DNA of 64,000 bases, from the NCBI GenBank assembly GCA_037043015.1, contig CM073321.1, positions 24,503,510-24,567,509 on the forward strand. Direction: 5' to 3'. This document shows, in pieces, positions 1 to 12,053 of the stretch (positions within the stretch are counted from its first letter, which is position 1; each line of letters begins with the position of its first letter). The stretch is from Bryum argenteum. Its lineage: Eukaryota > Streptophyta > Bryopsida > Bryales > Bryaceae. A model generated the notes under the pieces. The model had not been told where the DNA came from and did not search any database. It was given only the letters and a program-made list of their open reading frames with translations. The translations under genes and the position numbers were made by a program.

Positions 1-55
1 TTTGATAATTTTGACAAATACGCTGGGAGGAAGGTTAGTCCTTGCCCATGAGCTG

Positions 56-330
56 GACCGGCGGTCGCCCACTGACCTACGTTCGCCCACTAGCTGGATC
101 GGCGGTCGCCCCAGCGACCGACGTTCGCCCGTCCGCTGCATCGGCGGTCGCGCGATCCAGAGGTCGCGCCCCCAGACATACGTCGCGCCCTCCCATTTGG
201 AGGTCGCGCCCTCTGACCGATAGTCGCCCACCACGTGGATCGGCGGTCGCCCTGGCGACCGACGCTCGCCCTTCAGCTGAATCGGCGGTCGCCCTAGAAC
301 CAGGGTTACATATACGCGCGCGGACACCGC
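56..330. repeat. GCGACCG palindrome array upstream of P1 (copy A)
   Basis: Dense short repeats related to GGCGACCGSCGGTCGCC, with variants such as GCGACCGACGTTCGCC, are spaced roughly 20-35 bases apart and often separated by CAGCTGAT- or CACGTGGAT-like spacers. The array lies directly upstream of P1, followed by a TATA-like CATATACG near 310. Open frames through it are a by-product of GC-rich repeats lacking stops. Confidence 0.85.
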
Positions 331-579
331 CAGTCGCCATTTTTCACCTCCACGTGTCGAGCCTTGCGCATTGTCTGGTGTCGACCTCTGGTTGCCGCCT
401 GCTTGTTCGAGCGCTAGAGCGTGCGGTGATTGGCACATACGTGCCACACGTGTGCATTTTACACATACATGCTGCCCGATTTTCGAGTTTTCTAAATTCT
501 GTGTTAGTCCACGGAATAGATATAACTTTGTTTTGAGTTAGTTTAAAAATTTTCTTCCTTGGTTAGCATTTGGGTGACC

Positions 580-1284
580 ATGACGCCTAGCCAGGAGCGG
601 AAGATAGCGAGAGACAAGGACCGCAAGAGGAAAGGAAAGAAGCAAAGGAGATTTCACAAGATTCTTATAGATCCCACGCAACATGCTTTTCCGGGGTGGG
701 CGCAAGTAGAGGAACCGTGGACCCTTAAGACTTGCAAGTGGTACATTGCTTGGTGCCACATCGGCCATTTGTTTCCACACTATCGTCACGAGTTTCATCG
801 TCCACTGAATTGCGCAAATTTGCACTATTGCCATCACGATGAATTTGTGCAACGATGCATTGAAGTGTGGAAGTTCTTCTACGCCGGTGTGCATGTGGTG
901 AGCAACGAGGTTTCGTACAACATAGCACAAATGGTGTACGCGGAGATAATTTTGCAGAGGGAGGTGGATTGGAGAACGTTAAAAAAATCCCCTCAAACAA
1001 TTAAGCCAACAGAACCCCATATTCCACGAGCTCCTTATCCAGCGGCCAACCCACGAGAAGGTCTTACAACGCCTAGGGGTTACAAAGGAGGAATCCCTGA
1101 TCAGGACATAGTTTGGTCAGATTCGGAAGAAGAAGGGACCGAAAGGCGAGAAGTGGATGAAGGGGAGCCGAACCAAACGATAGAGGAAGATGGAGCACAT
1201 TTGGATGAAGGGGGGCCAAGCCAAGTTTGTACAGAAGGGGGGCCAAGCCAACTTTACAATGAAGGGGGCCCAAGCGAAGAATGA
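580..1284 (+). CDS. P1 cargo protein of the giant hAT element, copy A (unrecognised family)
   Basis: A 234-residue protein of unknown function. I chose the ATG at 580 because the counterparts at 33986 and 63196 share MTPSQERKI there. The N-terminus is strongly basic (KRKGKKQRRFHK). The conserved core follows: AFPGW near residue 38, WYIAWCHI, LFPHYRHEFH, NLHYCHHDEFVQRCIEVWKF, then NEVSYNIAQMVYAEIILQ ending in VDW near residue 137. The tail is acidic with short GGPSQ repeats. P2, P3 and P4 share this core, so the family was duplicated within one element. The regular His, Cys and Trp residues suggest a folded, perhaps nucleic-acid-binding domain; that is inference. The frame is intact. An array of the shared palindrome lies upstream. 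Confidence 0.75.
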   Translation: MTPSQERKIARDKDRKRKGKKQRRFHKILIDPTQHAFPGWAQVEEPWTLKTCKWYIAWCHIGHLFPHYRHEFHRPLNCANLHYCHHDEFVQRCIEVWKFFYAGVHVVSNEVSYNIAQMVYAEIILQREVDWRTLKKSPQTIKPTEPHIPRAPYPAANPREGLTTPRGYKGGIPDQDIVWSDSEEEGTERREVDEGEPNQTIEEDGAHLDEGGPSQVCTEGGPSQLYNEGGPSEE

Positions 1285-1814
1285 CTGGTAGTTAGTTAAT
1301 CACGTCTTTTTAGCAGTTGTAGAAAAGTAGTGTACTCAATATCAAACACTAAGTGCAATTGCCATTTTGTATGCAAAAACGTTGAATGTGAATATGAAGT
1401 TTTTGATTTTCTTCAATTTAAATATTCTTGGTGAATGAAATCTCATATTGCATTTGGTATAAGCATAAGGGAAAAACCTTCAATGTCCAAGGTACCTTCA
1501 TTGATATATGGCAATTTTTACCATTCTTAATTATTTAAGAAACGTGGATTGAGCAAGATTCATCCCTTTATTATTTGGATTTGGAGCAAGAGAAGTTAAA
1601 ACTCTAGTTTCTAATATGAGTCCTTATTGTTCTCAATCTTCCCTTCCCATGTTCCCTTTATTTTTATTTTTTTATTTTTTTTAAAAGAAAAGCATTATTG
1701 CGAATCAAACATTTTTGAGCCGCATGGTCTCCGGGATTCTAGTTAATAATAGTTGTACTGCGTGGACCATGGATATTGACTTGAAGAGTAAAGTGCTCTT
1801 CGTCGAAAAAATCT
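1285..1814. other. AT-rich spacer between P1 and transposase (copy A)
   Basis: AT-rich, no credible gene. It contains a T-rich tract near 1660-1683. The same spacer occurs inverted at 32775-33300 in copy B, so it is element DNA and not host DNA. It must hold the 3' end of P1. Confidence 0.6.
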
Positions 1815-1990
1815 GTCATCGCTAGGGCGACCGGCGGTCCAACTGGGTCAGGGCTAGGGCGACCGACGGTCCACTTAGCGCGATGAAGTCAACGCCAAGG
1901 CGACCGCCGGTTCATATGGCGCGACAGCGTTGTTGTTAGGGCGACCGCCGATCTGGCTGTAGCGACCTAGCCGAACCGCCGGTCGCCTTC
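1815..1990. repeat. GCGACCG palindrome array upstream of the transposase (copy A)
   Basis: Several copies of the GGCGACCG/CGGTCGCC palindrome, partly as GGGCGACCGGCGGTCC, end about 35 bases before a TATA box. The mirror array in copy B is at 32600-32770. Confidence 0.8.
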
Positions 1991-2026
1991 TATGCGCATT
2001 TGCCCCCGACTTACAGAAGTATGGAG

Positions 2027-2033
2027 TATATAA
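2027..2033 (+). promoter_or_regulatory. TATA box of the hAT transposase (copy A)
   Basis: TATATAA lies between the palindrome array and the start codon at 2205. The identical context is present in copy B at 32557-32563. Confidence 0.6.
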
Positions 2034-3996
2034 GGAGTCCTTCACGGGCTCGAAGCCACTTTCTTTTGCGCTTGGCCCGTTGTCTTGGGTCTCCCCATGA
2101 GAAGCCCCCTGCTCGGTCTATATGTGCAAAGAGTAACTTGAGCCCTTGTAGTGCGTGTTGTCGTCACCGCTTTCATTGCAGCAGCGGAGGTGCGGTTCCA
2201 GAACATGGAGCATTCTTCCCAATCCAATAGGGTACCAGATAATAGAAGAGACACTTGCAAATGAGACGAGTGGCTACAAGTATCCACGGAACGGAACGAC
2301 AAGCCAAATACTCGCGTGTGCTTATTCTGTGGGAAAAGCACAGTCTTTGTAAAGCAACGAGCATTTGCTCATTTCGGATATCCTCACAATTCCCCATTAC
2401 CCCGGTGTACGAGGTTGCCCCGTGGAGTTCTCGAGCTATTCCGTGACTGCGGAGGGATAGTTCCAAAGAACACCATTTCTTATGCGGATGTTGTTCCTGA
2501 CTCGCGAGTGGATGCCGGCATACCATATGCGGCAAGGGAAACTATAGAGAACATAGATTCCCCTCGCATCAAGTCTGTACAAGTGCCATCCCCTAACCTA
2601 AGGTCTAATCAGGTGCCATCCTCTAACAAGGGGAGTCATGGCACCAATGGACAAAGGATCTCTACACTCTCTAGTGGACGGCGACATGGGCAAAGGAGTA
2701 TGGAGGATAGTTTTGAACTTGCCACTAGGCAAAATTTGGATGCAAAGTGGGCTTCATTTTTCTATGAGGCAAACATTGCATTCAATGTCGTACGACATCC
2801 AGCATTCATAAGTGCCGTTCAAGAGACAGCAAAGTCCGGTATTGGTGGATGTCAACCACCCTCGTATCATGCTATTAGGACTACGATGCTCGATGCGAAG
2901 AAGGCAGCTGTGCAAAGGTCGGTAGAGGATCGAACAAAACTTTCTATCGAGAAGTACGGAGGAACAATATGCTCAGATGGGTGGTCCGATGTCACAAGTA
3001 GACCACTCATTAACATGATGCTTGTTTGCCCAGTGGGAGAGGTGTTTCTGGGATCAGTGGATACTACAGGGAAGAAAAAGGACATCGCTTATGTGGCAAA
3101 AGAAATGGCGAAGTACATAGAGGAGGTTGGACCAGAAAACGTTGTTCAGATATGCACAGACAATGCAAACTCCATGTTAGGGGCTGTGAAGAAGTTGCAT
3201 ATAGACTATCCTCACTTACATGGATAAAGTTATGCGGCACATATTCTAGACCTCCTTCTAGAAGATTGGGGGAAAGAGGCATGGGTTAAGTATTTAGTGG
3301 AGCAAGCCAAGAGAGTGTGCACATTTATTAAAGGGTCGCACGTCCCCCTTGCTCTATTCAGAAAGTACTCTCTGAAGCTGCAGCTCAAGGTACCACCTCA
3401 GACTCGATTTGCAGCAAACTACTTGATGATAGAGCGGTTGTTAAAGCTACAAGAAGCTCTGAACAACATGGAGATCGATGCGGAGTGGCATGTGTTTGTC
3501 CAAACATTGTTCAACAGGCAAAACAGTCACCAGTTACAGACAAAGGCAAGGAATGTGCGGATTAGCATTAGGAGCGATGAGTTCTGGGAGAATTGTACGA
3601 AGTTTGTGAAAGTAGTTGAACCTGTACTCTTAGCTCTTCGGGAGTTCGACGGGGAAGTACCAGCCATGCCCAGGGCGTATGTGATCATGCGGACCTTAAG
3701 GAACACGTGTTCTCTTTGCGTGAACCTCCATTCAAACTATCCCCCGACATTGCTACAAAATACGAGGATGCATTTCAAAAACGATGGGAAATGATGCTCA
3801 CAGACCTCCACTATGCAGCAGCTTTGTTGAACCTTTATTTGACAAATATGGGAGCAATTCAAAACAATGGAGAAGCAAAAAGAGCTTTAAACCGGGTCAT
3901 AAGGAAGCTTAGCGCCCGAATGGGAGTGGTCTATGAGGAAGTGGTGCGGGAATTTATACAATATGAGGAGAGGACGGGTCCATTTAACACCAATTC

Positions 3997-5287
3997 TGTC
4001 GCGCACCTCTCCTTGAGGAGTGCCCGCAACACCAAGGGCCCAAGGGGGACACCGGAGTGACGCCCGGGCCTTGGGGTGCCAAGGTGAAGGGAACCTAAGT
4101 GGGCCTAGTGTGGGAGAGGACCCCGGGCGTTGGAGACGCCTCTCACCCACGGAGACTAGGAGCCACGAGGGAATGGACATGAGATTATGGAAGCTCATGT
4201 TGCCACGATTCCGGGATGCTAAGGAGCACCTCAGTTGGAGGTGTGAGCTAAAAGTTATGGGAGTTGGAAGATTGTGGGACTAAAAGGGAGTGCTGTCCAG
4301 GGACAGTGCTGGACTGGGAAGCTGGCCCGGGACTCCCGAATCTTCAGAGGGGCATAACTCCCTCAATACTTGTAGGAATGAGGCAAGTAAGGTGTCTATC
4401 GGCATCTACTTGACGAGTAGATGTCGATAGAGTGGTCGCTCGTCGCGTTTGGATGCGGGACGAGGTAGATACGAGCCCTGGAAGGTTCGGGAAGTCTCCG
4501 GGGCCTTCCAGCGGCTAAGGCATTGGGAGATTGGGTGGTCTTCCAAAACTAAGAGGTGTGAGGGTCCAGCCCTTCACCTAGGACCAGGGGCTGCCGAATC
4601 CCACAGAGTATACTATGGGGAGGGCTGGTCTCCTCCCCACTCCCATGGTGCCTTGGTGGTGACCAAGGTGGGAGTCCCAGTGGTGTGGCTAGTGTTGGGG
4701 CCTCACCATGGGGACTCCCAAGCCAAGGTGAGTCCCAATGGGTGGAGCTAGTGTTGGGGCTCCACCATGGAGACTCAAAGTGCAAAATGAGGCACGGTGG
4801 GTGGAGCTAGTGTTGGGGCTTCACCACGGTGGCTCATAAGGACAAGGTGAGTCCCGGTGGGGAGCTAGTGTTGGGGCTTCACCACGGGGACTCATATGGG
4901 CAAAATGAGGACCATGAGTGCTACCGATGTGGGGTGGTGTCTCACCGCCGGCGTTGTGATTACTTGGTGGCCTTGGGGTCACCATGGTGGTCATGGGCGG
5001 TGGTGAGGAGACACCACCAAGTGCGGTTAGGCCGCGTGGTATGGGAGTGCCACCAAGTTGGGCCTTGGACATAAGTGGAAGTCCGCACCTAACCATTGGC
5101 TACCTACGAAGGGGTTGAGTCCCGGTTGCATGAGTAGGAGGGATTGATAACCAAGCGGTGAGCTTGGTGGTTGGTATGGAGAGCTAACTTTGTGCATGTG
5201 GGGGATGTGCGAGTTAGCGCTCGTGACACTTGCTAGAGTTGGGAAAAAGTTGGTGTAAGCTAAGGTGAGCTAGCAAGGGTTGCGACA
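3997..5287 (+). repeat. 5' LTR of the chromovirus
   Basis: A 1,291-bp repeat almost identical to 10761-12053 and to the solo LTR at 30139-31434. It has TG...CA ends. The second half contains several imperfect tandem units around GGAGCTAGTGTTGGGG, near 4680-4880. Confidence 0.95.
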
Positions 5288-5288
5288 C

Positions 5289-5304
5289 TTGGTATCGAGC
5301 AGGC
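5289..5304 (+). other. Primer-binding site of the chromovirus
   Basis: TTGGTATCGAGCAGG immediately follows the 5' LTR. It resembles the common plant initiator-methionine tRNA site TGGTATCAGAGC with small differences. Confidence 0.45.
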
Positions 5305-5337
5305 TTTTAGTACCCAAGTGCAAAGTTGTGAGGAGCA

Positions 5338-8300
5338 ATGGGCAAGAAGAAGACCATTGAGGGTGATGAGCCTGGAGCTTCCAAGCGGCCACGCACGAGG
5401 GGAACAAAGACCCCGATCCTACAAGTGAGGCTCATTCTCATGACTCCAATGAGCAAAGTCGCCACTAGTGAGGGCAATGAGCAAATGGAATTGTCACTTC
5501 AAGAGGAGCCCTTGGGTGAAGAGGAGCGCTCTAGGTCGAGACGCCTAGAGTCTTCCAAGGGGTGGAAAAACAAGATCCTCAATTGGCTTTCCAAATGAGA
5601 ATGCTTGAGTTCATGGACTCGTGAATCAAGAGCTCAAGCGTGGGAAGGAAGAAAGGGATCGCCAAGAGAGGTTGATTGAACACCTCATGATGCAAGGGTC
5701 CCGACCTTCATCTTCCACCAAAAAGTTGGCTAAGGTAAACATGCCAAGCACCTTCTCGGGACTTGGTAAGGCAAGGAAGGTGAAGGAATTCCTTCTTGAG
5801 ATGGATAACTACTATGATGTCCAAAAGCCGGATGAGGAGGACAAGGTTTCCATTGCGGTGACATTTCTCAAGGATCATGCTCTTCAATGGTGGACAAGCA
5901 AAAAGGAGCAAGAGCCGGAGTTGGTGGCAAACTTGACTTGGGGTGGCTTCAAAGACTTGTTGAGTGAACGCTTCACACCGAGTATCGGGAGTTGAGGGAA
6001 GGCATGAACTTGGTGCAAATGAGGCACACTGGGTCTCTCAAGGCCTATGTGCGTGACTTCAATGCCCAAATGAATGCCACACCCAAGATGGATGAGTTCT
6101 CTAAGAAGTGCATCTTTTTGGGTGGGCTTCAAAAGTGGGTGGTGGATGCCTTGTTCAAGTTCCCAAAACTTCCTGAGGATGTGGCGGGCATCATCAAGAT
6201 TGTTGAAAGGATTGAGGCTGATGGACCCGAGAGGAAGTCAAGTGGCCCCTCTCAACAAAGGGGCTCAAATAGGAATGCGGCTCGAGGCAAAGAGCGCAAG
6301 AAGTTTGGCTTTGGCAACAAACACAAAGGACAAGTGGATGGTGGAGCCTCTAACAAAAGGGAACACCAAGGGGGAAAGCCATCTAAAGGGGGAGACAAAG
6401 GTGATGACACCAAGGCCAAGAGGTGCCATGGTTGTGGCAAGATTGGCCACTTCATTGCGGAGTGCCCCGACAAGAAGGTGAGTACCATTGCAAGTCTTGC
6501 TTGTGTTGAAGACCGCATACTAGAAGGAGGTTTTGTGGCCAAGGCAAGTAGCCTCAAGCCAAGGCCGGGCCTCTTGTTTCTTGAGGCCCAAGTGAAGGAC
6601 AAAGATGTCTCATGTTTGGTTGATACAGGGCAACGCACTCCTTCATGAGTCCCAAACTAGCAAGGGAGTTGGGCTTGCCACTGCAAAAGGCAAGCAAGCC
6701 CATCAATGTGCGTTTTGCAAAGGGCGAACCGCACAAGACGGAGGAAGTGGCGTTGCAAGTGACCTTGAAGTGTGGGACATTGGAGTTTGTTGAGAATTTC
6801 ACATTATGTGAGATGGATGAGGTAGACCTCATCTTAGGGGATACCTTCTTTGAGGCGCACACGGTGGATGTGAGGCGCAAGCCAAAGACGGTTAGTGGTG
6901 CGCCGTGATGGCAAGGAGTTAGTGTTGAAGTTAACTCGTGGCCCTTCAATAGCGGGGGGCAAATTAAACTTGGTCTCTTTAGACCAAATGTTGGAACATC
7001 AATTTGTGGTGATGGCTCGTGAAGAGCAACTTGGGCATGAGGGGAAGGGGTGCAACAACCACTTCCCAAAGAAATTCAAGAGGTGTTGGCCAAGTACAAG
7101 GATGTGCTTACCAATGAGTTACCCAAAGAGCTACCCCAAGAAGAGAAGTGGATCACAAGATCGAGGTGCTACACTGGAGCCGAGCCACCTTCTAAGGCAC
7201 CTTATCGGTTAAACCAAAAAGAGTTGATGGAGCTAAAGAAGCAACTAAACGACTTGTTGGAAAGGGGTTATGTGAGACCAAGCAAGTCACCATATGGTGC
7301 ACCGGTCCTCTTTGTGGACAAGAAGGATGGCAAGCTTAGGATGTGCATTGATTATAGGGCCTTGAATAAGGTGACCATCAAGAACAACTACCCTTTGCCT
7401 CGAATTGATGATCTCTTTGATAGATTGGCGGGAGCTAAGTACTTTAGTCGCATAGACTTGAAGTCGGGTTACTACCAAATCCGCATTGCGGATGCGGATG
7501 TGGAAAGAGACCGCGTGCCGCACAAGGTATGGGTCTTATGAGTTCCTTGTGATGCCCTTTGGGTTGTGCAATGCACCCTCAACATTCACAACCCTTATGA
7601 ACACCATCTTTCGAGAGGAAATGGATGACTTTGTGATTGTCTACATCGATGACATCTTGGTGTTTTCCAAGACGGCCGAGGAACATGCAAGGCACCTTGA
7701 GGCGAGTACTCATGAAGCTTAGAGACAACAAGCTTTATGCTAACGGGGAAAAGAGTGAGTTTGCACAACTTGAGATGGAGTTCTTGGGCCATGTGGTTAC
7801 CGGAGATGGAATCAAGCCGGACATGAAGAAGGTGAAGGCAATTCAAGAGTGGAAGCGGCCTTCTACACAAAAGGGACTTAGGTCATTCCTTGGCCTAGCA
7901 AACTACTATCGCCGCTTCATACGCAACTTCTCTAAGATTGCCAAGCCTTTGTCCGACTTGTTGAAAAAGGGGTGAACCAAGTATGGGATGAATTTTGCTA
8001 CCAAGCCTTTGAGGAACTCAAGAACAAGTTGTCATCTCCACCAGTGTTGAAGTTCCCTGAGTTTGATAAGCCCTTTGAGGTCCACACAGATGCAAGTGAC
8101 TTTGCCATTGGAGGCGTCTTGATGCAAGATGGTAGGCCAATTGCCTATGAGAGCAAGAAGTTGGATGGGTGTCAAAGGAGATGGCCAACTCACGAGAAGG
8201 AGCTCTTTGCGGTGGTGCATTGTTTGAAGACATGGCAACATTACTTGGGGTTGCACAAGACTAAGGTCTACACCGATAATGTGTCTTTGAAGTATTTTGA

Positions 8301-9958
8301 GACACAAGCACAAATGAGTGCCAAACAATTGAGGTGGCATGATGCTTTGGCGCTCATGAATGTGGACTTGATCCACAAACCGGGCCGTGACAATGTGGTG
8401 CCGGATGCGCTAAGTAGAAAGGAAGAGTTTCATGCCATGAGCACCACCCAAGTCTTGCGGCTCATGTATAAGGGTGAAGGCAATTGGGAACGGCGGATAA
8501 GAGAGGGGGTACATGAAGGACCCCGAGGCACAACAAATGCTTGGTGATCTTAGGAAGGGCAAGAAGCTCAAGGAGATCAAGTTGGTGAATGGATTGCTCA
8601 AGTATAAGCAAAGTAGGGTGTATGTTCCTCAAGGCAAGCTTAGATTGTTGGTTTTGAAGGAGGAACATGATAGTCCCATAGCCGGCCATAGGGGAGAAAA
8701 GGCTACCATTGCAACGGTGTCAAGGAGGTACTATTGGCCGGGGATGAAAGATGACATAACCCACTTTGTGAAGACTTGTGTGAAGTGCCAACTTAACCGG
8801 GCTTCATATCAAAAGCAAGCGGGCTTGTTGCAACCATTGCCAATTCCGCCGGGTCCTTGGCATAGTGTGTCTATGGACTTCATCACAAGCCTTCCCGAGT
8901 CGCAAGGGTATGATGCCATCTTAGTGATGGTGGATCGGTTTAGCAAGTTGGCTCATATAGTGCCAACTAGAGGAGGCGTGAATCGCGCTTGAGACCGCCA
9001 AGATCTTTCTCGATGCATGGTGGAAGCATCACGGGTTGCCAAGAGTGATTGTGTCGATCGAGACCCAAAGTTCACAAGTGCATTTTGGAGACACTTCTTT
9101 AGGAAGGTGGGAACCAAGTTGACATTTTAGCTCGCCTTTCATCCCCAAACAGATGGGCAAACTGAAAGGGTGAATGGGGTCTTGAACCAATACTTGAGGA
9201 ACTTTGTGAGTGCGGACCAACGTGATTGGGTAGACTATGTGGGGTTGGCGGAGTTCAGTTACAATGCGGCCACACACTCGGCGACTAAGGAGTCACCTTT
9301 CAAAGTGGCCTATGGAGTGGAGCCACTCCAACCTGCTGACTTAGCTCTCGAGGGGGCACATTCAACACCAGAGTTCAACCAAGATGGTGAAGACTTGGCC
9401 AAGAAGCGGGAACATATGTTGAAAAAAACCAAGTTGTTGTTGGAGAAGGCAAGAAGGCGCTATGAGAAGCAAGTCAATGCCGGAAGACGTGAAGTGGAGT
9501 ATGAGGTGGGACAAAAGGTGTTGTTGAATGTGAAGAACTTCACCATGCCCGAAGGCCTCACTCCAAAGTTCATGTCCAAGTTTGCGGGTCCGTTTCCCAT
9601 TGTGGAACGGGTGTTCAAAGATGTGTATAAGTTGGAGCTACCACCCGAGATCAAAGTGCATCCAACATTCCATGTTTCATTGTTAAAGCCATTCAAGGAG
9701 GATACCTTGTGGCCGGATCGCAAGCAAGTGATTCGGCCACCACCAGAGTTGGTTGGACAACATTTGGAATATGAGGTAGAGGCCATCCTCAAGAGTAGGA
9801 ACCTCAAAAACAAGAGCAAGGAATACCTTGTGAAGTGGCGAGGATACCACGAGAAAGAAGCAACGTGGGTGGCGGCAAAGGACATGGTGAATGCTAAGGA
9901 GGTGGTGGAGAACTTTGAGAAGAATAGGAGCTCCAACAAGAAGCAACGTAGGCATTGA
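5338..9958 (+). pseudogene. gag-pol region of the chromovirus, fossil
   Basis: Recognisable parts in order: gag (about 5338-6480) ending in a CCHC zinc knuckle (CHGCGKIGHFIAEC); an aspartic protease around 6550-6900 (CLVDTG); reverse transcriptase about 7150-7970 with the YIDDILVFS catalytic block; RNase H about 8000-8400 (HTDASDFAIGG); integrase about 8550-9350 (HHCC-type region and AYGVEP-like segment); and a chromodomain at about 9760-9930 (YLVKWRGYHEKEATW). The chromodomain assigns it to chromoviruses, which use it to target chromatin. The region is broken in roughly ten places and no longer forms a single frame. Confidence 0.92.
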
Positions 9959-10760
9959 TGAGGACATCAACCTCCGTAGTGGGGGAGGATGACTTGTAGC
10001 TTGGGCGTAGGGGATCCACAACACTTGTACTTGTTCTTTGGATTTGGCAATAAAGTTTGGCTTTGGTGTGTGCAAAGAGAAGAGTATGAGATGGAGTCCT
10101 AGTCTTGTACTTGTGCTAAGTTGGTGGAAGAGGGGGAATAGAGATGTGAAACCGAGTTGGGAAGGCCGAGTAATGGGGACCAAGGCTAGGAGAAAAAGTG
10201 GATAAAACCATGAAGTCCCTTGGCCTTGGGCTTGTCCGGGCGGGGACAAGGTAATGGCGCGTGCTCATAAAAGCGCCACTCCCACAAACTAGTGCAAGCT
10301 AGTGCATGGGAGTCATGAACCCATGCCTTGAAAGAGATAGTGGGATCCGAGTTGGGCGGAACTTGGCATTACCCCCGTGCGATCGAGTCGTGGTGTAAAA
10401 GCCATCTTGGGTTTGCAACCAAGACAACTTGGTGGAAGCATTGAGGTCCAGCCTAGTAGTCAAGGAAGAAGTGTTAGGCTAGTGGAGCCTAACTTGGAGA
10501 GCCAAGGTAAGGGCAATCCAAGAGGGTCTCAAAGTAGGTGGGTCTAGAGAAGTTTAGTTGCCTTGGAAGAAGTCCAGGGTTCTAAACGGACCACCTAGTG
10601 ACGACACCTTTGAGACTTTGCCAAAGTTTGAGAGTGCATTGTGGGGTCGCGCCCTGGTGAAACACAATGTTTGCACCAATGGGGATGGCAACCCAAGAGT
10701 TGGTGTGACCGACTACAAGTATAGTCGATGAGGGCATCGACTCCATTAGGTGGGGGTGAG
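9959..10760 (+). other. Untranslated 3' internal region and polypurine tract of the chromovirus
   Basis: No credible gene in about 800 bases between the end of pol and the 3' LTR. A purine-rich stretch ending AGGTGGGGGTGAG abuts the LTR at 10761 and fits a polypurine tract. Confidence 0.55.
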
Positions 10761-12053
10761 TGTCGCGCACCTCTCCTTGAGGAGTGCCCGCAACACCAAG
10801 GGCCCAAGGGGACACCGGAGTGACGCCCGGGCCTTGGGGTGCCAAGGTGAAGGGAACCTAAGTGGGCCTAGTGTGGGAGAGGACCCCGGGCGTTGGAGAC
10901 GCCTCTCACCCACGGAGACTAGGAGCCACGAGGGAATGGACATGAGATTATGGAAGCTCATGTTGCCACGATTCCGGGATGCTAAGGAGCACCTCAGTTG
11001 GAGGTGTGAGCTAAAAAGTTATGGGAGTTGGAAGATTGTGGGACTAAAGGGAGTGCTGTCCAGGGACAGTGCTGGACTGGGAAGCTGGCCCGGGACTCCC
11101 GAATCTTCAGAGGGGCATAACTCCCTCAATACTTGTAGGAATGAGGCAAGTAAGGTGTCTATCGGCATCTACTTGACGAGTAGATGTCGATAGAGTGGTC
11201 GCTCGTCGCGTTTGGATGCGGGACGAGGTAGATACGAGCCCTGGAAGGTTCGGGAAGTCTCCGGGGCCTTCCAGCGGCTAAGGCATTGGGAGATTGGGTG
11301 GTCTTCCAAAACTAAGAGGTGTGAGGGTCCAGCCCTTCACCTAGGACCAGGGGGCTGCCGAATCCCACAGAGTATACTATGGGGAGGGCTGGTCTCCTCC
11401 CCACTCCCATGGTGCCTTGGTGGTGACCAAGGTGGGAGTCCCAGTGGTGTGGCTAGTGTTGGGGCCTCACCATGGGGACTCCCAAGCCAAGGTGAGTCCC
11501 AATGGGTGGAGCTAGTGTTGGGGCTCCACCATGGAGACTCAAAGTGCAAAATGAGGCACGGTGGGTGGAGCTAGTGTTGGGGCTTCACCACGGTGGCTCA
11601 TAAGGACAAGGTGAGTCCCGGTGGGGGAGCTAGTGTTGGGGCTTCACCACGGGGACTCATATGGGCAAAATGAGGACCATGAGTGCTACCGATGTGGGGT
11701 GGTGTCTCACCGCCGGCGTTGTGATTACTTGGTGGCCTTGGGGTCACCATGGTGGTCATGGGCGGTGGTGAGGAGACACCACCAAGTGCGGTTAGGCCGC
11801 GTGGTATGGGAGTGCCACCAAGTTGGGCCTTGGACATAAGTGGAAGTCCGCACCTAACCATTGGCTACCTACGAAGGGGTTGAGTCCCGGTTGCATGAGT
11901 AGGAGGGATTGATAACCAAGCGGTGAGCTTGGTGGTTGGTATGGAGAGCTAACTTTGTGCATGTGGGGGATGTGCAGAGTTAGCGCTCGTGACACTTGCT
12001 AGAGTTGGGAAAAAGTTGGTGTAAGCTAAGGTGAGCTAGCAAGGGTTGCGACA
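10761..12053 (+). repeat. 3' LTR of the chromovirus
   Basis: A 1,293-bp near-identical partner of 3997-5287, with TG...CA ends, followed by the AATTC target duplication at 12054-12058. Confidence 0.95.

Larger units (their letters stand above)
3997..12053 (+). mobile_element. Ty3/Gypsy chromovirus LTR retrotransposon, full length, fossil
   Basis: An 8,057-bp element with two long terminal repeats, inserted in sense within the hAT transposase gene. The 5-bp target duplication AATTC is at 3992-3996 and 12054-12058. Each LTR begins TGTCGC and ends GCGACA. The interior holds gag with a zinc knuckle, protease, reverse transcriptase, RNase H, integrase and a C-terminal chromodomain, the order typical of Ty3/Gypsy chromoviruses. 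The two LTRs differ at only a handful of places, mostly single-base length differences, so the insertion is recent. The coding region is broken in roughly ten places, so the copy is not autonomous. Confidence 0.93.

Noticed and set aside
2-536. Long open frames on both strands through the left array
   Set aside because: They run through short GC-rich palindromes poor in stop codons; products are Arg/Pro/Ser low-complexity and not conserved between copies.
3700-4060. A separate small gene at the end of the first transposase half
   Set aside because: It is the continuation of the transposase after the shared frame offset, cut by the LTR element.
4020-5096. Open frames inside the LTRs
   Set aside because: They coincide with imperfect tandem units of the LTR and appear in all LTR copies without domain similarity.
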